A program made the translations under genes and the position numbers. A DNA stretch of 64,000 nt from Sabellastarte sp. h YS-2021. Taxonomy: Eukaryota > Annelida > Polychaeta > Sabellida > Sabellidae. Shown here piece by piece: positions 9,641-21,832 of this stretch. Below the pieces are notes generated by a model. That model made no database searches. It was not told the DNA's origin and was given only the letters and a program-made list of their open reading frames with translations. How positions within the stretch are numbered: position 1 is the first letter of the stretch; each line of letters begins with the position of its first letter. The stretch is taken from assembly GCA_964017235.1 (NCBI GenBank), contig OZ024935.1, forward strand, positions 93,371,207 through 93,435,206. The letters are read 5' to 3'.

Positions 9641-11430
9641 ATTACCGCATTGCAGATGGGAGAAGTCTGAACTAGGAATATATAATATTCACTATATATA
9701 CTACATACATATGTGAATGTTAATTGATGCCGAAATAGTCTTATATAATAGTCTTATAATTCCTTTAAATAACCTCTATCTTTTTATATATTATCATAGA
9801 ACTACTTATGTACAAGGTCAGAACCATTCTTGACACTGTGTACATATAAAAACAGGCTATAAAAGAAACACAAAATGAAAGCTTGTATTTACTGACCTTG
9901 GTTTAAATATTCACACTTGTGTGCCATGATTTTTGTGAGTTACCAAAATATCGGGAAGGGGTTCTTCCTGAGAATTTAGTCTACAGTGTGAAACTTAAGA
10001 AACACTAATCTGAAGTACTTTTTAATAAAATCTATACATAAAAACATATGGTAACACACAACTAATATTATTTTTAAACTCCAGTTTGCTGAATAATGTT
10101 AAACTTAGACTGAATCATATTAAACTTAAACAGATGATTTTATAAAAAAATACGTTTAGTAAAAAATACTGTTATGTACAATCCAGCTTATAGTATATAC
10201 TAATATGTTCATCAAACCATTATTAGTGTAAGATTAGCAAAATAACATTGCAATTCAGATTAGATATCTACTCTGAAAGTGAATCAATTCTGTTCATCTC
10301 AGCTTAAGACAATTTTGAAGAAATTTCTATTTGAAGTAAACTCAAAAAAAGAAAAACTTTAAATGTAACAAAAAGAGGCGGAAAATAAAACTGTGACTTT
10401 GAGGTGACCATAACTTGACACTGAACTTTATTTAAAGTGGTGTACTAAAGCACGTCCCATTTATGGGGAGAATTGCCGCAAACCCCAACAAAATGTGTCC
10501 TGTTTTGTAAGTTTTTAATAGAATGTAAATCACAGGAAGGAGCTTCCTTAGAATAGGCAACCTTTATTATGTACTTGGCAAGGGGTTGGTAAAACTTCAA
10601 GGATGTTATTTCTGTAATTTATTGATTAGTACTGAATTATAAGGTTTGTGTGTTTGTAAAAGTGTCACAGTTTAAAACCTTTGGTTCATACAATTTAGTT
10701 CATGGTTTGGACCCACTCAAAGCCTTATAAAAATAAATTATAAATATAATCCTAAACATAATTAGCATGCAATATATACTTTCCAACTGACCATATTTTA
10801 TAGCATTAGAATGGCTTTGAAAACATTTTCTCTTTGCCACACAAGAACTCACAATTTTTGCCCGCCCACTTTACTTGAAAACCGGAAGTATCACTTTATA
10901 TCTCTACTGGCCTGAATATTAAAGCTATTATACTATATTTAATCCTTTTAGTATTCATTGTTAAATCAAATAAACAAGTTATATATGTACTAGTTGTTTA
11001 CCCTCACTGTGCTTCCAAATGACAATAGAAAGCTTTCAGTCATTGTATTATATAGTTCTATTTCCGTCCGCCTTACATGTAAACAGCAAGTACTGGTTTC
11101 TTTCTCATTTGCTTTCCACTCTGAGGAATATGCATCCCAACTACACTTTCAGTAGAGTTACAATCGTATGGGCCATGTGACTCCTCTCTTAACTCCTAAA
11201 GTTTGGGAACATAATCGTGGCAATTGTAGACACACATAGAAAAAAATAAACATGCTTAATAACTTTTGCAAGTGAGCATTTGAATTGAAAACCAGGCGCT
11301 TTTGGACCTAAGGCACTTACAACCTATCTTCTTGGTGGTGTGACTTATCTTTACAAGTAGGTGTATGTAACCCTGCGCTCGTTGTAATATGAGGCCTGTC
11401 AATGCGGCTACTCAAATGACATGAAGGTAT
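9641..11430. other. Unassigned AT-rich intergenic sequence
   Basis: No coding frame with recognisable domain, RNA gene or repeat structure was seen on either strand. Only short, low-complexity ORFs occur. Confidence 0.5.
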
Positions 11431-11439
11431 ACAGGGATT

Positions 11440-11590
11440 GTTTCTACAAGGTGGATCTTGGGCTGAATTAGATCCCACTAAATCTGGATCACCGTCTGGA
11501 TACCATATTTTTTTTCATTTACCTATTATTGTATGTCTTGGCAGAGGTGTGCACTCTCCAAGTCTTCTTTTTGTTACTGCTGCATCTATT
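11440..11590 (+). repeat. Interspersed repeat (GGATCACCGTCTGGATAC family), fragment
   Basis: Contains GATCCCACTAAATCTGGATC, ACCGTCTGGATACCATA and the end GGCAGAGGTGTGCACTCTCC, all in the order seen at 33.56-33.70 kb. Confidence 0.55.
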
Positions 11591-11597
11591 GATTTAG

Positions 11598-11832
11598 AGG
11601 CCATGGTGGCACAGTGGTAACACACTCACCTCCCACCTCTGAGGTCGGCAGTTCAAACCTCGGATCTTATGTGGGAAAGTTGGTAGTACTGGTTTCTTAC
11701 TGATGGTCGGCAGTTTACAGTACAGAACCTTGACCAACTGTTTGTACTGGTTTCCTCTGCCCACAATACTACCCGTCGTGATATGACTTGTACAGTGCTG
11801 AAAGTGACATAAACCCCAAATAGAAAAAATAA
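11598..11832 (+). mobile_element. tRNA-derived SINE, family A
   Basis: A box GTGGCACAGTGG and degenerate B box (AGTTCAAACCTC), followed by the GGTCGGCAGTTTACAGTACAG body and a GTGACATAAACCCCAAAT tail. It belongs to the older subtype and sits between two fragments of the GGATCACCGTCTGG repeat family. Confidence 0.85.
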
Positions 11833-11879
11833 AGAGCATCAAATAATTTATACCCGTATACAAGAAAGTGTGCATATTT

Positions 11880-12095
11880 ACCAACGCTGCCTGAAGGAGA
11901 GTAGGTGAAGGTATTGTATTAAGTACTGTTTGTCTGTTTGTCCGTGATCATAAAAAACTGTATATCTGGGTGATATTTTCTTCCTATGTCTTGGCCATCC
12001 TGAAAGATAGTCTGGATTCCTATCTGGATCACATATCTGAAATCGTTTTGTTTTTTTTGTGGTCAAAGGTTTGCACTTTATCAGAGAACTGCTTG
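11880..12095 (+). repeat. Interspersed repeat (GGATCACCGTCTGGATAC family), second fragment
   Basis: Reads GTTTGTCTGTTTGTCCGTGA, then a diverged TCTGGATTCCTATCTGGATC and GGTCAAAGGTTTGCACT. Same family as 33.46-33.70 kb, more decayed. Confidence 0.4.
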
Positions 12096-12457
12096 TTTAT
12101 CTACGTAGATTTGGGGGGATGCAAGTATTTCAGTATTTATTGCACTGTTTCACATATAATTTGAGCCACACAAATCATACAGTGTTATGATTTATCGTAT
12201 CTTTTACAGACATATGCTACCACAAATGGATTGGTCCAATCATGGCATGATACGAGACAAAATGAAATTGCTGCAATAATTCAGTTTCAACCCATATGAA
12301 AAAAGTCTCTAATCTCACCAGAGATTTTGTTACATTTGCAGTACAAAATTATACCTATTTATAGCATAGAACAAAAAATCTCCACGAAGATCATAACTTT
12401 TTACTTGTCCAACATGTTACTTTTTAACCTAAATAGGGGGACATATAGACTGAAAGG

Positions 12458-12745
12458 TATTGCAATGGAAATTCCAGAGCAAACTCAAGATAGAAATTGA
12501 AGATTTTATTTGCATTGACTGGCTTCTGAATGCATTGGTAAACAGTCCTCCCAGGGTGTTCAGCAATTGTAGTGAGAGAAAATGGAAAATGTGTTACTTA
12601 TAAATTTATTGCAGTGGAAATGTCAGAGCAATCTGAAGTTAAAACTTTTAGTTTTTATTTGCATTGATTGACTTATGAGTGCAACGATTAAAACAATCCT
12701 CCCTGGTTTTCAACAATTACACTCAGAGAAAAGTAATCTTTTAAT
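12458..12745 (+). repeat. Diverged tandem duplication, unit about 145 bp, two copies
   Basis: The first copy (from about 12458) and the second (from about 12606) share GCA(A/G)TGGAAAT, CAGAGCAA, TTTTATTTGCATTGA and CAGTCCTCCC/CAATCCTCCC in order. Function unknown. Confidence 0.6.
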
Positions 12746-12749
12746 ACTT

Positions 12750-13765
12750 TTATATATAATTAATAAAGAAAATCCACAATTAAACAGGGATAACGCACCT
12801 ATTCTTTGAGCTTTTAACATTATAAATATTTTAAAGAGCTGTATGTCCCTTTAAGGTTTAAAGTAAAAATTTCACCAAAGCTATATATATGTACAGATAT
12901 TTAGGTCAAAAGGAGGCAGATGATAAAAGGTATAAAATTACGATGGATTACCTTAACATGTCCAGGTATAGTCTATGAATTTTTTTTTCAACTTATTACA
13001 CTGTCTTTGCCATGTCCCCATGTGTACTGTGCATGATTACACACGTATGAAGTGTAACAAACATATAAAAGTATAGACCAAATATTTAGCTATTAAATGA
13101 AGTAAACAGTGTCACAATATATGCACAGTACATGAGAGGGTCATTTGGTTAAGGAATAGAGTATTATGGCTTATTGGCACACAATAAGTTTATTCTGTAT
13201 ATATGTGTGTATTTTCCTTTAACAAACAAAAAGGCCATTTTCAGCTACCTTAAGTCCTAATAAATGGATAGACGTGTTTACAAGGAGAACAAACAATTCT
13301 TTTCAGCTCCCTGTTGTGGTTTGACAAATGTGAAGCACAGACTCATTATTTGCGTTCATTAAATCTACTGTAAAGTCTACAGTAAATGCCCTCTCTCTTA
13401 TTTTGCCCCACCATCTTCTTTGATGAGTGAAGACAGAGGTCAAAGTTTAGAAATTGAAGTAAATGGTACTCAATTGTGAAATGCCTTGTAAACTTGACAG
13501 TTCTTACACTCTCACTTCATATTGTTTTCTTCTTTCGTGATATATATTTTAAATACCACTTGATCCCATGTACAAGAATATTCAAAGGCGGAGAAATGTA
13601 ACAAAGTTGATTTATTTGCGTTTGAATTGGCTTTGAATACATTATATAGGTTATATCCAGGAAATACTAGTTAGTCAAGATTGTACACTGAAAACTGGAG
13701 GGTATTGCTAAGCCAATTTTCCCATATTGACAGTTTTGGTTTTTCCCCAAAACTCTGAGTTCTGT
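12750..13765. other. Unassigned intergenic sequence
   Basis: AT-rich, no recognisable gene or element. Confidence 0.5.
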
Positions 13766-13774
13766 ATACTTATT

Positions 13775-14008
13775 GATTTGTTTATTTAGTGTTTTATGTG
13801 ATACCTAGTACCTTATCGGTTATATAATAATGGGTAGTTGAAAGACCAGAGGAAACCAGTACATACAGTTGGTCAAGGTTCTGTACTGTACGCTGCCAAC
13901 TGACAGTAAGAAACTACCAGCTTTCCCACAATGTGGCCAGACCGCGATTTGACCTCTCATCTCAGGGGTGGGAGGCGATTGTGTTACTACTGCACTTCTA
14001 TGGCCCAC
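13775..14008 (-). mobile_element. tRNA-derived SINE, family A, diverged
   Basis: Reverse-strand copy: the tail side (TTTATTTAGTGTTTTATGTG) is at the left, then GAGGAAACCAGTACATACAG, the tRNA-like head with CTCAGGGGTGGGAGGCGA, and GGCCC at the right. Confidence 0.75.
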
Positions 14009-14009
14009 C

Positions 14010-15128
14010 TCCGAACTTTTATTTGGACTTAAGATGAAATGTGGTCATAAATATTAATGGCTGGGCATATGAGATCACACAATTCTGTGTGAGTTTTCAA
14101 GCAATATATTATAAATGACCAAGGATCTTTTTCCCCTCAGCGGACTTGCCCACAGTGCCCAACTTATATACTAAATCGCAAATATGGAGTCACAGATTTC
14201 CGTGGGGTTTCCTAATAATATTTTATAAATAGAAAGGCTGTTTGAAGGTCAAATACTTGGCACAGTCTCTGTAGTGCAAAGCCAACTCATACATATCAAA
14301 TAAGAAAACATGGAGTCATAGAAGTCAGCTGTGAGGTCTTCTAACATTACATTTTAAATATAAAGGCATCCAATAGCTCTGTGGCTTGGACAATTGCTGC
14401 TGGTCAACTCCCCCCTCATCACCCCCCCCCCCCCCCGCTTTTATATTCCATCCCCACTTTCCATGGACCATTTCTGCTGGCAACCTCTCTTTCCTCTCAT
14501 TTCATTTAACATCTCCTCTGACCTACTTTCCATACCCCGATCACATTACAGACAGTGTGTCCCTGCAGTTGCAGGTTTTATTGGGCAATGGGACCGCCTC
14601 TAAGAACGCCTCATATCTTTTGATGTTTGGTATATTCATCCACATTGCAAGTGGTATGTCCCAAGGTAGTATGCATTGGTCAACAAAATGCCAAAGTCCT
14701 TCAACTTCTGTCTGAAATCTCTATGTGAATTTGTGACATAGTGGCAAAATGTCTGTTTCCTCTACTAACCTCATGTTGCCGTATTACACCAAAGAACAAC
14801 CATGTCACAACATTATATATACACCATAGACCACACTTTCAGTTACCGTATCAAAAAATCCATCTGTGCATGCTCATGGTGAGACAGCCAAAGGCAGAAA
14901 TTTTAAACATTTTAAAAGTTGCAAAGTATTAGATATTTCAGGACTATGTTACAAGTTCACATACAGACGTCAGACGGTAGTTGAAAGACTGGGGCGTTTT
15001 GACCAACATGTACTACTGTGTGACATAAAGTGATTGGGGTATTTAGTATTAAAACCTTCTTATGAGAGCTAACCATCCATTCCAGACTACTCTTGTCCCT
15101 TTTTTACCAGTCATAACTCACTGATGAC
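14010..15128. other. Unassigned sequence with poly-C tract
   Basis: A C homopolymer at about 14421-14437 sits in a pyrimidine-rich stretch (14386-14530), which explains the open frames there. No gene seen. Confidence 0.5.
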
Positions 15129-15142
15129 TTATCATTTTAGTA

Positions 15143-15375
15143 GGGGACCACAGTGGCAGAGTGGTAACACTCTCGCCTCCCACCTCTGAGGCCGGGGTTC
15201 AGTTCCTGGCACGGTCTCAAGTGTGAAAGCTGGTAGTTGCTTGCTGTTGGGTCGGCAGTTTACAGTACACAACCCTGACGAACTGTATGTACTGGTTTCC
15301 TCTGCCCTTCCAACTACCCATCGTGATATGACCTGTACAGTGTTGAAAGCGACGTAAAACCCCAAATAAACAAAA
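15143..15375 (+). mobile_element. tRNA-derived SINE, family A, with 14-bp target-site duplication
   Basis: Near-consensus head GTGGCAGAGTGGTAACAC, B box GGGTTCAGTTCC and the AAAGCGACGTAAAACCCCAA tail. TTATCATTTTAGTA flanks it exactly at 15129-15142 and 15376-15389. A young insertion. Confidence 0.9.
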
Positions 15376-15389
15376 TTATCATTTTAGTA

Positions 15390-16325
15390 AGCAAATGATT
15401 TTGCCCATGACCATAACACAAGTAATTTTCCTTTAAACATGAAGCCTACTTATCTCGTCTCATGCAATGAAGGTCATACAAACCTCACAATTAATCATCT
15501 TAGGTAACATTAATGAATCACGTTTTCCCGTCTCTTTGGATAACAATCAGATAACGAGGGCCCTAGCTTCAATGGTAGCTAGGTGTTACAGTAAGTCTTA
15601 TATGTGGAGCAGAAACAAAAACAAAATATATATCAGCTTTCATGAAACTTTACTAAAGAAAATAGCTGGAAGCCGACGATACATAAAGAAAGCGGCCTTT
15701 ATATGAAAATTTTCCTTTCTGTGGTGAATTTTATATGTTTTAGCTAATTTTGCCTGATTTACTGTGGTTAATCTATTTCACTGACAAGACCTTTTTTGGC
15801 TCAAGTTTTCATTTGATCTTTTTGATGTGCACTTAATGAAAGATAATGATACTAGTTAGCATATTAAATTCAGTTTAAAAGGAGTTAAAAGGACAGACAG
15901 TTTTACTTGACATTATTCTTTGGTTTTTATTGCCGTATACTGGATCAAAACCTATGCAAATATATCCTATAGTACTGTATTAGTAAGAGATGGGAAACTA
16001 CAAATAAGCAGTTTTGTATGTACGTTTAATCTTACACTTTCATAAACAATATTTTATTAAAGCAATTAGGCAAAATCCCAAAACAGATTATATTGAGCCT
16101 TCTTGCAGGAAGAACTATTTACTAAAGTAAAAGAGAGAAAATAAATATAAACAAATATACAATACAAAGTAAATAAATAAATAGTTAAATAAATAAGTGA
16201 ATAAGAAATATACAAAAAGAAGCAATGGAATAGATAAAAAAGAGAATTATTGAAAATGATGATAGGTGTGTGGACCCTTCAACTGTCAGAGGCTACATAA
16301 AAAGCTTAGTTCCCTTGAAAAATGT
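15390..16325. other. Unassigned AT-rich sequence
   Basis: No recognisable gene. AATA-rich from 16140 to 16260. Confidence 0.5.
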
Positions 16326-16329
16326 CTGG

Positions 16330-16810
16330 ACTGCATTAAATATATACAGTTTTGTTTCGTTCAAAATTAAGATCAGTATCCCCAAACAATAATGTTTCAG
16401 TTGACAAAGGAGAAAGATCTGAAAGTTTATTCATCATATTTTGTCTAGGTTCATTATAGAGAACACAGTGCAAAAGAAAATGAGTACAATTTTCGATATC
16501 CATGCCACATTCGCAATTACAGTCATTAGTGACATGCAAATACTTTGAAAGGTGTTCATTTAGTGGGCTACACTTCATTCGCATCCGAGCATGGATTGTA
16601 TTCCTAAATCGATCGCAAGCGTTAAAAAGTTCTTTTCAGAATTTGTATACTTTTTCTTTGCCTTAGACCTGCTGTTTTTTGCAATTTATATTTGAAAGAT
16701 GACAATGTGGTGGAAGACTTCAAGGAATGATCCAATTGATTCCATAGCTTTATTTTAATTGGAATAAATGAATCTCTGTGTATATTTATTCTACATTTTA
16801 GAATACTATA
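16330..16810 (-). pseudogene. 3' remnant of a non-LTR retrotransposon ORF
   Basis: On the reverse strand the frame 16336-16620 reads RNTIHARMRMKCSPLNEHL, then a Cys-rich CNCECGMDIENCTHFLLHC block. This resembles the C-terminal tail after the RT domain in many jockey/L2-group elements. Further left in the element (about 16650-16810), another frame shows IPIKIKLWNQL followed by TTLSSFKYKL, the familiar closing block before that tail. At least one frameshift separates them. Confidence 0.65.
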
Positions 16811-16953
16811 GTTATTGCTATTTATGAATCTATATGGAACGTCTTTTTTTCACAGGAGAGGGCACTAGTGCACGATAATAGGAAGTATGGCTATACATAT
16901 AATTTGTCAATCATTAATACATAGGTTTTTGCAGTGCTTTACATCAGACTGGA

Positions 16954-17190
16954 GGGGGCCATGGTGGCAGAGTGGTAACACTCTCGCCTCCCACCTCTGA
17001 GGCTGGGGTTCGGTTCCCAGCATGGCCTCAAGTGGGAAAGCTGGTAGTTGCTTGCCGTTGGTCGGCAGTTTACAGTACAGAACCCTGACGAACTGTATGT
17101 ACTGGTTTCCCCTGCCCTTCCAACAACCCGTCGTGATATGACCTGTACAGTGTTGAAAGCGACGTAAAACCCCAAATAAATAAATATATC
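16954..17190 (+). mobile_element. tRNA-derived SINE, family A, near-consensus
   Basis: The head GGTGGCAGAGTGGTAACAC with B box GGGTTCGGTTCC can still be drawn as a tRNA-like fold. The body and the AAAGCGACGTAAAACCCCAA tail with AAAT repeats are complete. I could not find a convincing target duplication. Confidence 0.9.
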
Positions 17191-18430
17191 TGCCAGTTGG
17201 GCTCACCACGTACCAAGAGGGACTATTTTATAGTTTGTGATGGAAAAAGAATGAATGAGACACCCCAAACAACGTATGATTGTATTTAAATCTAGTTTTT
17301 TAAAAACGTCACAAATATTCAACCCAAAATGTATTCACACACATATTCATTTATTTCCGGTCATTTATTCGTATTTTGAAATCTCACATGATTCACAGGC
17401 AGTTCTTTTATATTATGCAGGACTGAGAACTAAGGCACCATTCACACTTTTTCATTAACTCTCTGCTATGATGGCTTTTCCCCCAAAATGTATGACCTGT
17501 TTGTCTTCATAATTATTTTAAATTGTTTTAAACTAACAGCAAGATCCGGATCTCTCCCAAAAATTCATCACTTCTTTCTTTGGCCTGGTGTTGTAGCACA
17601 TTGAATTCATAAAGATAAGTTTATTATTTTTAGGGGAAATCCAACTACAGACAAACAATGTGAATACACCTACAAACATAACTATCTTATAGAGATAATG
17701 GTACTTTTACAGCGCCAAGTTTCTGTCAAGAAGATAGACTCAAGGACACTTCAGGCAGGGCAAACAGAAATTGCAAATAAAAATCCAGTCATACTTAGCA
17801 ACACAGAAGGCACCAGTATATACCAAATAAACCTGAGGTTGTTATGTTTTTTACAAGAGATAGGACCGCAGCTGTTCAGAGTCTGACTGGATTTCACCAG
17901 ACAATTCATTTCATTCTTGTGGGGTATCTTAGTGCTTTGGCCTCAAAGCTTACCAGAAGAGCTAAAAGGTTAGTGTGGAGCTCCATAATTTTGTTGTTCA
18001 GTATCATCACCAAAAAGGCCAAACACCTACCCTAAGCTCCAGTCAATTTGGATTTATTTGCATCCCATCAGGCAGAAGGTAAAAAGTCCCAAAGGAGATT
18101 TGCTCAGATCCAGAACCTTGAGCTTCCGAGGAACACCTTTCTTTTAGTGGCTGCTAAAGTTATCCAATGGTGAGTATTTATTGACAAACATGCAGACTTT
18201 GCCTGCTCAAGAATTAACAAGAGGAACACAGCTGAACCCTGAATCTATTAATCTATTTTCAGAACAACTGTATTTCTTATCATGACCAAAGTTTGTTATT
18301 ACAGTAGACAAAGCTGAAATCAAACTGCTTGGTAGACTACTGAAATAAAATATTGTGTTTCCTCCAGAATATCACTATCTCTCTGATTTTCTCTCGTATT
18401 TTATGTGGAGATTTGGACAGACCATCGTAA
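17191..18430. other. Unassigned intergenic sequence
   Basis: A short run at 18070-18172, bounded by AG and GTGAGT, could be read as an exon, but its protein matches nothing I know and no partner exon is visible. Otherwise nothing recognised. Confidence 0.4.
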
Positions 18431-18434
18431 AAAA

Positions 18435-18860
18435 GTATAGTTCCTAGTTACAGGTTATTAGCTGGTATTTGCAGGTTACTGGCTTGCAGATGCTATTTAG
18501 TAACTTGTAGATACAAGTTACTGACTTGTTAGTTTATTTATTTATTTTATTTATTTGGGGTTTTACATCGCTTTCAACAGTGTACATGTCATATAACAAT
18601 GGGTAGTTGGAAGGCCAGAGGAAACCAGTACTAACAGTTTGTTAGGGTTCCGTCCTGTAAACTGCCGACCAATGGCAAGCAACTACCAGCTTTCCCACTT
18701 GAGGCCGTGCGGGGTTCGAACCCCGGCCTCAGAGGTGGGAGGCGAGAGTGTTACCACTCTGCCACCATGGCCCCCTACTAACTTGTTAGATGCAAGTTAC
18801 TATCTGGAAGATGACAGGTAGTAACTTGCAGATCAAACTTGTATAACTTTAATTGTAACT
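18435..18860. repeat. Palindromic AGTAACTTG(C/T)AGAT minisatellite, split by a SINE
   Basis: Variants of TAGTAACTTGTAGATACAAG and its reverse complement repeat on both sides of the SINE at 18533-18775. Because AGTAACTTG...CAAGTTACT is self-complementary, each unit can form a hairpin. Confidence 0.6.
18533..18775 (-). mobile_element. tRNA-derived SINE, family A, inside a minisatellite
   Basis: Complete reverse copy: TTTATTTGGGGTTTTACATC tail at the left, head with GGGTTCGAACCCC B box and GTTACCACTCTGCCACCATG at the right. TACTGACTTGTTAG (18519-18532) and TACTAACTTGTTAG (18776-18789) flank it, 13 of 14 identical. These could be the target duplication, although the surrounding repeat makes chance similarity likelier than usual. 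Confidence 0.9.
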
Positions 18861-19879
18861 ACATAATTTATATCTTAAATTTATGAGTTGCATATTTGAA
18901 TTACTACCCTTTCGGTAACTGAATGAAATGACTTAGTAGGTCATATATTTGACTTAGTAAATGACATATGAGTTAACAAAGACAGCTAATAGCCCAGAGT
19001 TTTCGGAGCTTCTATAGCAACAGAGTTTAGAAAAATACAGATTTTGTCAAATTTTGAAGCACCAAATTGATCTACCTTGTTAAACTATGTAAGAATTTCA
19101 CCTGAGTATTGTGAACCTGGCATGCTAAATTAACCACTGTAAATATATAGAACAGTTTGTACTTTGGTGCCAAGCCCCAATTACCACAAGACTTTTGCCT
19201 CTAATACAACCCCCTCCCCTCCCCTCTTTTCCATTTATATTGATACAAAGTTCTCACAGAGGGCATTTACAAGATTTATAGGAGCTGTATTCAGCCTCAA
19301 GTAATATTGATATGAATGCCCACATTTTACATATTTTTATTTCAATAGGGTACCAATTATCTAAGATGCTTAAAAGAACTCGCTCTTTGAACGGTGCACC
19401 TATTTTGCAGCCCCCTGTATATTTCTACACCCCACCAAAAAAGAAGGGCTAACGTTTCAGTTGCACCAACAGCTAGAAATTGCCACGCCTTTGAAGAACT
19501 CTCATAAGTAGATTTGCCATTGAAATAGAAGCAAATAGATAATTCTTAGAGGGTCTTTGTCATTGAAACATTATCCTGTTATTACCAAGGATAATTTGTT
19601 TTTGAAAGACTATTTGCTATCTCTTTTTTCTGTCTGTCTGTCTTTTTCCAAAATGTTTTCCAGGCATTAAAAATCATACAGATCTATTTAGAACAAACAC
19701 AGACAAACGAACAGACAGACAAATAAAAAATAAATATATGTACAAAACATAACCTCCTTGATTAAATTAGAGAAGAAATGAAATAACATGTGAAAAAAAT
19801 GTTAAAAATCTGTCACATAACCGCGATATTAACTTTGTAGATTTTGTAAAAATTTTATTTCCTGATGATAACCATTTCA

Positions 19880-19908
19880 TTGATTGATTGATTGATTGAT
19901 TGATTGAT
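19880..19908 (+). repeat. (GATT)n microsatellite
   Basis: Seven uninterrupted TGAT units. The rest of 18861-20190 has no recognisable feature apart from short TCTG and CAGA runs near 19.63 and 19.70 kb. Confidence 0.85.
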
Positions 19909-20189
19909 ATATTTATCACTGTAAATGATCACAATTTTATTGATAATACTTTTCAACGCTTCTTATTGCTATGTTTAGATAGGTCACCATACAGGCACTC
20001 TTTCTATATTTTGGGGATTAATATTTTTACATATGGTGGAAAATATATAGACATTTAAGATATAGAAATTTAACTTCAAAAGAAAATTAAAATTTTAAAA
20101 ATGAAGTTCCTAGATGTTATATTGGTTTACATTTTTCACTTTAAATGAATTTATGTCAAAAATCAACACAAAGGAAAGTATAGTTTATA

Positions 20190-20415
20190 TCAGAAATCTT
20201 ATCTCTCTTTTCTAAATAAAAAACAGTTTAATAATAGGTATCACAGAATATCCAGATCTTTCATATTTCTTTATCCAGACGGTGATCCAGATTAGTCTCA
20301 AAATATAATGTGATATTAAGTTATACCAAGACCCATTTTTTTATCTTTCATGAAGATGCAACCAATAGTATTTGCGTAACCTTGCTAACTAACAAAGAAA
20401 CAGACAAACAGTTAT
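20190..20415 (-). repeat. Interspersed repeat (GGATCACCGTCTGGATAC family), reverse copy
   Basis: TTATCCAGACGGTGATCCAG at 20270 is the reverse complement of the family signature. CTTGCTAACTAACAAAGAAA at the right corresponds to its left end. Confidence 0.6.
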
Positions 20416-20722
20416 GAATTTAATATATCCTTTCAGGTGGTAATAAATGAAATATAAAATTTCCGTAACAACATATGCTTATTTTTCACAGAGGTCATAC
20501 AATTAACACGATTATAGTCCAGACTGGTAATCTTAGTGGTGGGGAGATAAATTTGTGATTTTGGATAGTGGATAAATCATACAAATGTGTAATTACTTAC
20601 CCGAGGGTTGGTTTGTATGTTTGTTCATTGGCAACTTAACTCTCAGAAATTGTTGAGTTGTTGATGAAGTATTTTAGGAAATGCTAACAGTAACACAAGG
20701 ACTGGATAACTAACTTGTTCTG

Positions 20723-21060
20723 TTATTATTATTATTATTATTATGTATTTATACTCAGTGCAATATCTCCATATACTACAGGACTCAAAGTGCTATTTAA
20801 CCAATCCGACTGTACAGGTACAGCCCCAATTCACAAGTAACTGACATTCCCCTAACTAGAAGATACAGGCTCAAGGATGACCATTTATCAACGTCCTTGA
20901 GGTTCTTTAACCTGCCACTGGGGATAGGATCCAATGACAGAGGACCGCCATTTTAAGTGGTCATCTGATCCATGATGTATCTGCCTGTACCTGGGATTGA
21001 ACCCATGTCTTCAGAGTTCCTAGACAAGTGTATTACCCGCTAGGCCACAGTGGCAGATTT
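20723..21060 (-). mobile_element. tRNA-derived SINE, family C, full length with LINE-like tail
   Basis: On the reverse strand the head has an A-box-like TGGCCTAGCGGGTAATAC and B box GGGTTCAATCCC, followed by a long body (TGGTCCTCTGTCATTGGATC) and a tail AGCACTTTGAGTCCTGTAGT ending in an (AAT)n array, here (ATT)n at 20726-20743. The (AAT)n end and tail resemble the 3' ends of the L2-like LINEs in this window. Confidence 0.8.
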
Positions 21061-21195
21061 CTGGTTCTGTTGATCTGGTTCAGAGTTTGGATCCAGGAAT
21101 TTTTAAGGGATTTTTTATCATTGAACTCCTAAGTATTTTTACAGTTGTTAGGCCTTGGAGGAGGCCTGTGCTCTCCGAATGCTTCTATAGTTAAA
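21061..21195 (+). repeat. Interspersed repeat fragment (GGATCACCGTCTGG family)
   Basis: Diverged GATCTGGTTCAGAGTTTGGATC followed by GGAGGAGGCCTGTGCTCTCC, the family's closing motif. No other feature is seen up to 21,660. Confidence 0.4.
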
Positions 21196-21667
21196 TATGT
21201 GGATGAAAATAACACGTACTGTTATATTCAGATAAGATTTAAACCAACGACCACTGAATTTGGAGGCGAGTGTGTTACAACTTCTTAGCATAAAAATCAA
21301 TGTATTAAATTCGGAAACATCTTAAGTCACTACTGCCCAACTTAATGTGGATATCTTGCATAGCTAGTTTTCATCTTACATTGTTTTGGGTGAATGTGGC
21401 TTTACTTTTACTTATTACTCAAACAAAGTGATGAATACCATATATAAGATAAGAATAAAAAAGAATAGTTTTGCAATTTTATTACTCAGAAAATTAAATC
21501 TAAATTTCAGGACAAAAAAAGGAAACAGGAGCCTTGGAAATATTTGAAATTATTATAGAAATTTAACAAAAATTTCTTAAAAGTAAAACAAAATAAACCA
21601 ATCATTGCTTTGCAGTATGCTAGTGGTATAGAAGCCAGTCCATTAAGCCAACTGGTCTGTGTGGTTA

Positions 21668-21832
21668 TGTCAGCACACACGGTCCTCAGTGGCCTAGTGG
21701 TTAGCAAGTTTGGCGAGTGATCACAGACAGTCACCTCTGTGGGTTCGAATCCCACAAGTGACAATGCCACGGATCTGTCCCAATGTAACCCTGGCTGTTG
21801 AACGGGACGTAAAACCCGATCTTTGACTTTAC
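21668..21832 (+). mobile_element. tRNA-derived SINE, family B
   Basis: Head with CAGTGGCCTAGTGGTTAGCA (A box) and GGGTTCGAATCCC (B box), then CTGTCCCAATGTAACCCTGG, CTGTTGAACGGGACGTAAAA and CTTTGACTTT. The GACGTAAAACCC tail is shared with family A. Confidence 0.85.

Noticed and set aside
14386-14715. Proline-rich ORFs near a poly-C tract
   Set aside because: Caused by pyrimidine-rich low-complexity sequence. No domain, no conserved start or splice signal.
18070-18172. Possible host exon (RFAQIQNLELPRNTFLLVAA) bounded by AG and GTGAGT
   Set aside because: No partner exon, no family recognised, and its frame stops directly at the would-be donor. Chance is likely; transcript data would settle it.
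21680-21760. Genuine tRNA gene
   Set aside because: A and B boxes are present, but the acceptor stem does not pair and the sequence continues into a SINE body repeated elsewhere in the window.
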